A stretch of 64,000 nucleotides of DNA, taken from contig NC_135258.1 of NCBI RefSeq assembly GCF_964204865.1, forward strand, positions 10,283,001 through 10,347,000. The letters are read 5' to 3'. The notes beneath the pieces were generated by a model. The model saw nothing but the letters and a program-made list of their open reading frames with translations. It had not been told where the DNA came from and ran no database searches. Positions 48,650-60,300 of the stretch are shown piece by piece (the stretch's first letter is position 1; each line of letters starts with the position of its first letter). A program made the translations under genes and the position numbers. Source of the stretch: Styela clava. Lineage: Eukaryota > Chordata > Ascidiacea > Stolidobranchia > Styelidae.

Positions 48650-51346
48650 ATGCTCGCATCTTTTCTATCGGTAGTCTTTCTGGTTTTACTGGAGGGTTCG
48701 TGATTTTTATACTTGTAAATGTACATGTTCCAAATTTAATTAGGAAAGAGTTTCAAGGTTAGTTTCGTTGGTAGAATCTACAAACAGATAACCCTTTTTC
48801 TCATAACAATTAATGTCTCCATCAACAAAAAAAAGAGTGAAAGTAGGTAACCACTCTGTATGTCATTGTATACTCCTCTACGCCTTAGTGAATGCTCGAT
48901 AAGATCGCATTTGCTAGAATTCAGTATTTTCAATCTATGGGTCACGATTCAAAACTCAGTCGTCTGAAAATCTGCTTATCTTTCGGGTGAATTTTATTGT
49001 TTAAGCTATATTTCGTATTGTAGTGTTTCTTAGTAGTAATTGCGTACCTGGGAAATATCACAGTTCAATGTTATATTTCGGCAGCAGCAGCTAATTTGAT
49101 TAACTAAATAAACCCAACCCACTGATGGGAAACAAGCGCAGCTTTCTCAGTAGTGCAACTTTGAATCAAATTTCTGTTGAAATATTTCATTTAATTTTGC
49201 GGGTATAAAAGCAATACGTGGCATTTTGTGTGAGAGTATATCATTGAGTCGCGAGATTATACTAAATTTATTCTATATAAAATTTGGGTCGCCTGATAAA
49301 AAGATTGCGAACCACTGCGCCAGATAACATCTCATTAAATATTACAAGTAATAGAGTGCAGTACATATTTTGTAAATGCGAGGGCGCACCCCTCGGCTAT
49401 GTTATCTCGACTGATTTGTGCCTATCAAGTTATTTATCCTGATTTATTTTCAGTCAATTATTTTGGGGTTTTCTCTGATCATGAAAGGGCGATGCACCCA
49501 TACCTACGGTAAGTTGCAATCTATTTCTTCATATTTAAAACTTTGAACATTCAGTACAAAACAATCTTCAAAACAACAGTATTGAATTGGAGATACGTTT
49601 GCTAATATAGTTATATCTCGATATGTCGTAGTACTGCACAAGAATTTGAAAAATGTCAAAATATCGGAAAATATGCAAACTGATATATATATATATAGCT
49701 TTTATGTGCAGGATGTGAGACATTCAAAATGTTTTATTGTGTGAATGTATGTTGATATTTATGTTATTTGCAGCCTACATATTTTATGGAAAATATCCAG
49801 ATGGAGAATTTGATCACAATGTTTTTGGAGCATATAAACCATGCAGTGATCAAATGGATTATTGCCATATATTACCTATTCGAGGAAACATCACGTATTC
49901 ACCTTTACGATCTGCGGCGAAGTCGATATATTATCCTGATGAATGGCCCAACACCATAGCTTTGGTAAGCCTTTGAGCGATGTGATACCTCACCTAAAAC
50001 AGAGTAAATAATGTTATTGAACTATTCCTAATGACCAAGTACTGTAAATATGGCTTAGCTGTGATAATTGACGTAATTATTGCATTACTGATTTTCTCAT
50101 TACGCTGTCCTTATATGTTCAAACTGTTGTCCAGTGCAAATTATTCTTTTAATGGACCACGTCTGCATTGATATACAGTATATCACTGCAGCACTGAGTA
50201 CCGTTACCGGTACCTACCACGTTACCGTATCTCGTTTAATTTAATTTTAGCGTCACAGATATTCCGTCTTCCTATTTAATGCTACAAGATTTTATTACCT
50301 GTTTTCTTCGCTTTCAATATCCACCGCGTCTAATTGAATGCCAGTGTTACGCCTTCAGAATCTGACGTTTGTTGCCGACTGTTAGACAATGCGCATCACA
50401 ATAGTATTGTTGTGACACAGTCCATTAATGCCATCTCCATGGTTACCAAGTTAATGGTGTTCAGAGTCGTGTTTTATTGAAGTGAGCGACTGTTGATTAT
50501 AGCAGATTGCCTCGAGATATTGTATGCATTTTATTTTCCAATTTACTTACACTTGATTCGACTTTTTCTCCCTTATAATATAGTGTCCAGAGTTATTTTA
50601 TAGGTGCCGCTGCTCGATAACCACCACTGATTTCCCGCGTCCTTTTCATCCTGTAATATGGCCTATTTATAATTCATTGCCATTTGCATGTTTGCGCCTA
50701 TTTAAACTATGGTTATATAAAAAACTACTTATTACTGAGTGTTCGCAATCAGGCTATCTCTAGCCAATGTATACAACACGTATCAGCATTTCAGACCTTT
50801 ATCTACCTGATTAATTAGGGAATACCCTACGAGTTATCCGGTAGGATGGGATTTTCAAACCTGTACCGGTGCATTTTATTCTTAAAACATAACTTCCGAG
50901 TTTCCAAATTAAATTAGAAGACGAATCTTGGGTGTCGCTGCTCGATAACCAAATTTGGTTCCCCGCGGCTTCCCTTCCCCAGTAGAATTATGTGTTAAAT
51001 TTTGTTTATCTTTTGATTTTGTATGTTATTTTTTTGCCGGTTGGAAAAAATAAAATTGACTATGACTATGATATCTTACCACCTCTATAACAAAAAAATT
51101 ACAATCCAGCAATCGTCATTAATCCAGTTTATTTGAAGATACGCTGTCACTGTAATACTTCACATGCTGTTTCCAACATCTCTCTCCTAAATGATGTAAC
51201 AATGATTATTTATTGTAGTTAATGACAATTTTTGTGAGTAATATGCAAATACCCAATTTGACAGCAATATTCAGGCTATCCTTGGATACTTCTTGATGTC
51301 AACAAAAAACAGATTGAAGTTGGCGATATGACCTACACTTTTGAAG
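48650..51346 (+). other. Signal peptide and unnamed N-terminal region (exons 1-4)
   Basis: Exons 1-2 encode the signal sequence, with a likely cleavage near residues 20-25 (KGRCTHTYA). Exons 3-4 encode about 90 residues (YGKYPDGEFDHNVFGAYKPC, DYCHILPIRGNITYSP, SGYPWILLDVNKKQIEVG). They have two Cys, an N-glycosylation site (NIT) and aromatic residues. I do not recognise a domain. It may be an atypical leading part of the first CTLD or a separate small fold. Confidence 0.65.
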
Positions 51347-54300
51347 GTGAGAAATTCAATTCCTACTTACAATTCTAATAAAATAACAATAAATTTTAAC
51401 GCCGGTGTTGATTTGACTTACGTATATATATATATGACTAAGGAATAATGAATGACTGGGCGGCTATTAGCCTTCTTAGTCCTTGAAACGTCCGCACTAG
51501 GCGGGGTCGCAATTCCGAAGTCTCAATGACCTACAAAGGTCTTGCATACACAACTCAATGTTTAAATAATTCACTGCATTGTATTTTCGATAAAAATTAA
51601 TATCTGTTCTTTTTATTTAACTTTGTTTTGTGGAAATAAAATCTCTCTCTCTCATTGTCGCGGGGGTCAAAACACACCGGGAATTTTAGCCCAAACTTCT
51701 TGTAATGGGTAAACATTCTGTTTATATCCAATCTTCTTCATTTCAATTTTCTATCCATGACTTATTTTAACATTCATGTGGAACGTTGCGTCAAATTAAG
51801 AAGACATGCCCAATATTGTCCCAATGTTTTTTATTCTGATTTGATTGTTCCGGGTTGTAACCTAAGCGCATAGTTTAAATCCTACATAATAATTTGCTCA
51901 CACACTTGATTATTTTGTCTATTGTTCGTTTCTTTGCTATTTTTGTGAGTGAGATATCCAATATGGCATGCAACGACGTTGTCGCATCTGCCTTCCTGCT
52001 TTTGGAATCACACACATAGTACAGGTTTTTTGGTTGGCTTATTATGTCAACTACCAAAGTTTATCTTCAATCAGTTTCAGTAACTACTTGAAATATTTAT
52101 TTCAGATTACAGCCCAATGTGGTACATTGATTCATATTATCATTTCTCCAATGTCAAAATGAGCCACATAGATGCGCAAAGATATTGTGAGGGTCTGGAC
52201 GGATATCTCGTTGTCCCGAAACACGGTCCTTTGAATCAGTGGATCAATGGCAAAGTTTCGGGATCAATGTGGTCAGGTATGCAACAGGAAAAGGATTAGT
52301 AAGTTATTTAGATATGACGTCTGGGAGCTCTCGTTGATTCTTGCTGTTCATCATAATAAACGCCAACTCAAAAGCAAGTAAAAATAACTGTATTTCATCC
52401 AAAATACTCAAACAAAATAATTTAGCAACGAAGGTATATTAGAGACAAAATAAAACAATATTCAAATAATAAATATTACATTAAGGTATCAAATATATTA
52501 ATGAAACATGGATGTATCACGTCGGACAAGGCAAAGGTATTTGGTTCAATGAGGCAGAATTCATCAAAAGCAATGTACTTGCTCCCGGGGGAGATGGAAG
52601 TTGCATGCTAATTTCAATGGGAAGTATGAAATGGTCAAGCGAAAGTTGCAGCAAAAAATTGTCTGTAGTCTGCAGAATACGTGAGTATTAAGAACCGTTC
52701 TTGAAATGGAAAGATGAGAGGTGTGAAGTTACAAGTTTCATGACCTGTTATCAGCTAAATCTTTTCAGACGAACATCTGAGATACGGACACACAATGATG
52801 GTAGTTTATGAGAAATACCGAAATTACACAGAAGCTTCAAAAGTTTGCACTGATGCCTATGAGTTTCTCGTGAGACCGGACTCCGCCAAAAAACTGAAAT
52901 GGCTATCGAGCATAATCAAATTTTATCAGCATTCTGGACTATTCTTGATAGGTAATACTATTATATAAGTCAATATAACTGTCCTATAGAACTATAAAGA
53001 CTTAATGAGAAAATGTAAGAATAAGAGATGAATACTGTGATGATTTCCCTCATTGATTGAATTACATTTTTATCGTTGATTAAAATTTGTTCAGGTTATA
53101 ATCACTACACTGTACGAAATTGCTCTGGCATTCATCTGAATATCTGTGAATATTTTCTGCATTGAATACTTAGCAAACATATATTTATCATCTCGAGTAG
53201 ACTATGCTAGCAACATTATGCTTTATTATAGATGTTATTAAATTTCGACATTTTTTTGACAAAGGGGATCGATCATCCACGTATTGTGTATATACTTCGA
53301 CATTGTTATGTTATTATGTCGATTGTTGCTATGTTATATTTTGTACTTCAAACATATAATTATCAAAAGATAACAGGTACATCTATACATTGTAAGTTTT
53401 CAATGTTTGTAGGAGAGTAGATAAAGAAGTACGGTTATTCATAATTTGTTCCTACATCCTAAAAAAGTACGGACAAATAGTTATATGAATGTATATATAA
53501 TAATATATTAATATTTTATGAACCAATAGATGCCCTATACAATATGGAAACAGAAGTTTATGAATCCACTCAAGGAGATGTTATTCTTGAAGAAATGTGG
53601 GCACCAGGACAACCAAACACTTCACTTCACTGTGTTGTTATGAATGTAAATGGAAAGTTATTATCATTCGACTGTGATGATGGTTATAATGCACAATTCA
53701 TTTGTGAATACAAGCATATAAGTAAGCCAATATACCTTTTCTATCACCGTTTTCTTAATTTAAATAATGTTTTGCTTCACATCTTTAATTTAATTTGGCT
53801 GCTTGGCTATAAAACATCTGTGTTTTAAACAAACAACCTATAGATTATTAAAGTGGCCCAAACCCAAAACCGCGGGTCACATGGGGCCCGCTGTATCATT
53901 GTCTGTGACCAGCCTCCCATATGCTGATGTACGTCCAAATTGATGATAAATGTTTCTTCATAAAATAAACGAAAAGATCTTTTAACACGCTAACAAATGT
54001 GATTTTGTTTGGGTAATTGAATAGTATGCTTGCCTAAACTGGTCCAAAAGTCAGTTATTCGATTTTGGCGCCCTTGAATGACTTAATTGATTGTATCTCT
54101 TCCTTCGGAAGTAGCGTCTACACAAATAATATACCTAGTACTAAAATATAAGAGTGAAATGGGTGAAAATTTTGATCAACTATCAAAATAAAAACATGGT
54201 AGAAGGGCCCTTACTTTAAACTGCATATCCTCAGTGTGGTAAATGGTCTATGCCAAACTGGAGATAAGCTGGTCTTCTCAAAAACATAGTACAGTAGCAC

Positions 54301-57300
54301 ATTCTTCTTATGTGTCAATGACTTATTGTTCAGGATGTTTTGCAACGTTGTGTTTCGAAGCCTTTTATACATAAATATAAAATACTATATATTTATTATT
54401 ACAGAAGATAATTTTGTCGCCGTCGTTGACAACAAGCGATATTACTGGCATAATGATACTACATTTCAATCTGTTGCTAGTACCAAGTGCGAAAGTGATG
54501 AAGGAGGAAGTCTTGCTGAGGCATCACAATTGTGGCAAATCATGACGTTGGTATCAACATATGCAACAGATTATGCCACAAATAAGGTTAGAGAGTGCAG
54601 AGTCATACATGTGTTGCATTACAATGTTCATTATAATGTTCATTTTGACCTATGCAACGTTTCGCTTAGCTGATTAGCTCAGCTGAGAGTCGGACAAAAA
54701 GTCAAGTGCGTGTCAGAATTTAGTCTTCTTAGGTTTATGAGAGTCCCATCCATATCTCTATCCAATTTTACATTAAGCTTTCAATGTTGATGATAAAATG
54801 TATTTTACTGAACTTACACTTAACTGTTATTTCATGACAGACGTTTTGGTTGATGTTAGCCGGCGGATATAATATTCAAAACGGCATGGTTGTTGCAAAT
54901 GATAACCGACCAAATGACATGTGCCCTACGTTTCGAACGCTTCATATCCCAACATTTGAATGGAAAAATTGTAATACAATACATCATTATTTGTGCAGGA
55001 AAGGTAAACTGATTTTCTAAACTTTCAGTATCTCTTATTGAAATTGATAATTCGTTTTGATACCTGCATGTATACGTGTTGTCCGTTTTACTAAAATCTA
55101 TCATTTTATCAGAAAGAGTAGTTTTTTTTTATTAAAATATCAATATATATATATATGATCTTATAAATAATTCATTCAATGACATCTTGAAAATCCCTTT
55201 ATGTTATAGAATACAAAGAAGTAATTCCCGATGAAGACCAGAGTCTTTGTCCTCCTGGTTTTATGAGAGCAGAGGAAAGCACATGTTTGCGGGCATATCA
55301 CGAAACAGTGGAATGGCATGTAGCGAAGACAGTATGTGAAGCAGATACCGAGCAACGTGGATCCTTAGTAAAATTTCAACACAATCATCCTCAATCTATC
55401 CCCGTGTTATATTTCATGAAATCACAAGCAAATACGGCTGATGAACAATTTTGGGTTGGCATGTGTGGTCAGTATAAGTATCTATGTTTATCTAGTTTAT
55501 CCTATGTTTTATCGCATAATAACGCCAATTAAAATTTACTTGAACTGCTTTTTATGCACTAACTTTGAAGGGTCAGAAAGCAGAGGGACATACCTATTTT
55601 GGACATCAAAAAACGCGACATCCGACGATATAACGACACCATACTATGCAATTAAAGGAGAGTGCCTTGCCGTGAGTCCGCTGAATGCAGATATCAATAA
55701 ATACAACACGTTGTGGAGGTTGTATAATTTCGGTTTCGTGTGCCAGCAGGAAGCTATTATGGTATATGTTTTTTGGTGTTTTCAATTCCATCGTTTTTTT
55801 AAACTAGAGTTGTACTTAATGTACATTCGCTTGCAGTTCGGAAATACGCTTTTTGAAACAGTCCGAAGATTCTGGTGGATGTTGTAGGCCTATTGTTCTT
55901 CTCGGACCTCGGAATGTGTTTTGCTGTTTGACAAAAATTTAAAAAATGTCCGCCATATCATTGCAGATATCAATTTACATTTATAAGGTGTCTAGCATCC
56001 CACTGACTCAGGCCCAAACAGAAAAAGACAAAATGACGTTCTTTTGACATTTTAAAGTTTACAGTAATATTAGGTGAAATAATTTCTCTGGAAACTTGCT
56101 GACGTTAATGGCACAAAACAGCAGAACATTTGTATTGATCCTTGTAAATATAGTAACGTTACAAGTTATGGACGAGCCAATCTGAATATACAAAACCATA
56201 TTTGAAGCAAATTTCAGTGTTCTATCACACCCAGACCCAGCAGGCTGACTGACAATCGTTTAAAAAGTTGACATAATTCGTACGATCAGGTTTTTTTAAT
56301 GTCAAACAATAAAACATTTATGTTGGTTTTAATAATATAGCATGTGAATATGATTTACAAAAGCTACAATACCCCGACAAGAGGCGTGTTGTTTCTAATG
56401 TCTTAATATGTAATTATTGTTTGATATATCTTCATTTCGTTTTTTTTTCATGAAATAAAGATATCGGAATACAATACATTGAACTTAACGGAAGAATCTC
56501 ATTTATATGAAATGAAAGCATTTTTTGGAGATGTTGAGTTCTGTCCAGAGTCATACATGAGTTTTGGAGATCATTGCCTGAAATTTCCAAATCCTACTAA
56601 AGTCACATTCGAAGAAGCTCAAAATTGGTGTTACGACAGCAGTCATCCTTCGTCTATTGCTGTTGACGATTCGGAAATCAAGCATTCAGTCATGTCCAAG
56701 CTGGCACATGCATTGAACTTCACTGTTGCTGAAACGTATAACTTTATTTCTATATATGTACATAAATACAATTACTCATTACACATATACAAATGACACA
56801 ACTTTTCACTTACAATTGGTTGTTTTCCAAACCGTCACCAAACCTAAATAGCACCTAGGACTTAGGACTAGGTCATGATCACTGCACTTAAACATTTCGG
56901 AAAATAATATCACCATTAAGTTGTTTGATTTATACCTAAATTTCGGAATCACGACTAGCTAAATCACAGAAATACTGTAATTTTCCCAACCATGCATGAA
57001 ATTTGCTTGAGTGAAAAATTTCTTTGAGCGGCCTCTGAAATATCAATTTCCCCGTAACCTATGCAAATGCTGAACATAAGTAACGAAGGGAATAGGCCGC
57101 GAGACGAGGCCGTTTATCTTTCAGTTTCGTAGCGCACATAAGGGAACTACCTGAAAATGATTTTAAAATGTTCCTTAGAAATTCAGTAGCAAATAATGAC
57201 TTGTTCCCATTTCCGAAAGTTGCGCGTTTTACGGAAAAGCTGCTTTTACTACAAAAAATATGCGCCACGATCTGTCCTGTATTCTCTGCTTTTCCGGTAT

Positions 57301-60300
57301 CATGGGCCAATGAACACAGACTTCTGCATGATGTAACAATTACAACTGGTCAGCTGTAGGTGGATCCCCCGTGGTCGAATGAATATCAGATGGCGTATTT
57401 GATTCAGAAAACAATGGCTGTTTCTGTAATGCACATTTGTGTGAAAGATGGGAGAATAATCAATTTTACTGATGTTAGTTGGTCTAAATTCATAGAGTCG
57501 ACAAGAACCTGGGAAGCAATGATAAGTTATGCCGAAGTTGAAAGAAAGTAGCCATAGGGCATTTCAGATTGTGATATACAGAGATTCAGTGTAGATATAG
57601 TCTGGTATTCAGGACTGTAGTACATCAGATAAAATGTCGTATGTATGAGGAGTATTAGTCAGTATTTAGTGGTATTTTTACACTCATGCTGTTCTAAATA
57701 TGTTTTTCTTCCTCATTTTAGATACTTTACTACGAAAGAAAACGACAATGTTCCACCAATCCAACCTAACACAGGCTATAATCCCTGCTGCTATCAGCGC
57801 TATACCTGTAAGAATAAAATGGATCAAACAAGAAGTCTTAAAGAAAAGTGTAAAGGTATATGAGATGACAACAGTTGTAAACAGCTTAGATGGGCTATTC
57901 ATATTGAAATACTTTGGCTTTCTTCTGCACTTGAAACCGCTCATCTCGTAAAACTGATGTTGGAGGACTCGAAATTCATTGAGTTTTTTCTCAACTATGA
58001 AGATATTTTGAAGTTAACGAGGCATTAATAAATAAATCTGAAGAATTTGTTTGTTCACTGTATGAAGAGGATATGAAGAATGTAAATGATACCAGGGCAC
58101 GTCTTTTCAAAACTGGCAAACATATGGATTATACTCTTTCGCCCAACGATGATTCACTAGAGAAGCATGTTCTGAGGGTAAATTACCAGGCAGGGCTTCG
58201 TCACTATTGCCTAGAAAGAACCAAGGCCAAGTATTCCCCCGCGTATGGCCATGGATGGGTTCTTGGTGATGGTGTTTTGCGAGTTCAATTGATGGATCTA
58301 CTTCCAGCCCTCAAAGCAGTTCTTGAGTTGGCAAACTGCAACTGTGAGGCAAATAGGCGATAAAATATTTTATGCATGTGTGCTGAAAACAATCTAAATT
58401 GCACAGACTGCAAAAACCACTTATACACTTACAGAGGAAAATTCGATTTTCAAGACTGAGGATTTTGGAAGCAATTCAGAAAAAGTGAATTAGATATTGA
58501 AGTTGATTTAATAAATATTATTTATTAGTTTTGTTCAGACATATGTTAGTGTCGAAAGTCCTGTTGCTTAAAAGGAATATAATTCCGGCCTGGTTTTTAG
58601 ACACTATCTGGCGAATTCTTGAATGATTGTCTTCAAAATAGAAAAATGTTAATATTTAATTTTTTTCTTTTTATTTCAATACAGGTATTGGATAAGCTTG
58701 CGTCCATCGTACAGTGAAAATTTTATTCACACTGACTTGTTTGAACCGAGTCCAATAAATCACTGGGAAAATGATGATTGGAAGGATAATGGATATGTAG
58801 TATTAAAAATTCCTGATAAATGGGAAAAGCTGTCTTCTAAACAATCAAGGTGGTACTTCTGCCAATCAAAGCAATGTTTCCGGAATCATCCATCAAGTTA
58901 TTCAGGAACTGTATGTATTTATGTTGCACAGCGAATTATCGTATATGTATACATGGCTTATACAAAAAGAATTATTATGATGACTTAATGAGACATTCGA
59001 GATTCTTTAAATAAATTGTTTTTAAATATTTTTCCTTGTCTATTCCTGACACAACTTGAGCTTATAAGATTTCTAGTCGTTCTTTATGTGTCATTGCATT
59101 CCCGGAGTGTAGTGTGACGACAGCACTATGTGTTAAACGGGGTTTCCCAAGTTTTTTCTCAGGACGACCCACAGACAAGTATGTTTAAGTGCCCAGTACG
59201 ACTAATATATATATTTCACTGAATTTCAGATTTTGTCCATGTGCTGGAATTTAGTAAATTAAAAGAGAAAATTTAAACTTTCTGTTTTATTTAAAAATAA
59301 CGAAATGACAAAACAAAATTTTAGTTTGGAAGATTATAAAAATTCTTCAATTAAAAATGATCTTTGCTCGATAAATTTCCTGTATTTGCGGATTAGGATG
59401 TCAGGAACCAAAGAATTTTCCAAGTTAACGTTTGTTGTAGGGCTGTGATAATAATTTTTAATAACCACAATGAATAAGAATCTTCAAATTTTTCTTATGC
59501 TTAAATTTTCATAACAATATAATTGCCATTATACGCTATTTTTATCGAAAACGCGGAAAAGCCTAATATAGCTTTTCACTGCTATTTGAACTTTGAATTA
59601 AATACGGGTGTACTAATGTACTTAAATATTGTCTGTGAACACAAACAATTCAAATTGCAAATCTACTACAAGCGATTTCATTGTTAACAATCAAATAGTG
59701 ATGCCACATTAACCACCTATACGTTCAAAAGCACAAATTTAAAGCAATGCTCGTATGCCTTTTCACAGTAAGCATTGGTACAAACAAATCAATGTAAACC
59801 TCGACGATCCTAGGCCTATAACCTGTGTGCGACCCCACCTAATTATCACTCAGACCCAATTTGGTGTCGCAACCCCTGGTTCGAGAACCCCTGTGATAAA
59901 TACTGATTTACCATGCTCTGTCTTCATTTTTCAACTGATCTTTTTAATCAGGACTTTTATTTGCAATGTATTTGTACATTTGTGTCGTTCTCAACAAAAA
60001 TCTTATTTTCAGATGAATATCACCCGTAACGGATTCCAATGCCAGGCCTGGGCGTCGCAATCGCCTCATTGGCATAATGTGTCTGTTGAGCAGAATCCTG
60101 AAATCTGGAAAGAAAACTACTGTAGAGATGATGGTCAATATGCTGGCCCTTGGTGTTACACAACGTCTCATTTTATGAGGTATATGACCTATTTTCTAGG
60201 TAACTCGTTCTAGCTTTGGATTTAAATCTTTAATAATATTTATTTTTCAGACATGAACTGTGTGATATCACTGGTTGTAATTCAAACTTGGTGCGTTACC

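Noticed and set aside
48671-48703. Longer first lectin-gene exon ending LLEGS
   Set aside because: Its donors (GAGG|GTTCGT or TTC|GTGATT) put exon 3 out of frame; only CTATCG|GTAGTC keeps exons 2-22 in one frame.
48930-49313. Possible hAT-like element ending GATTGCGAACCACTG
   Set aside because: The right end looks convincing, but the left end (CAGTATTTTCAATC) and flanks match only weakly, so no boundaries were called.
53232-53420. Hydrophobic 62-codon frame in a lectin intron that looks like a TM segment
   Set aside because: It lies between the two exons of CTLD 2, which splice directly in frame without it.
53860-54250. Possible hAT-like element starting AAAGTGGCCCAAACC
   Set aside because: No matching opposite terminus or target duplication could be found.
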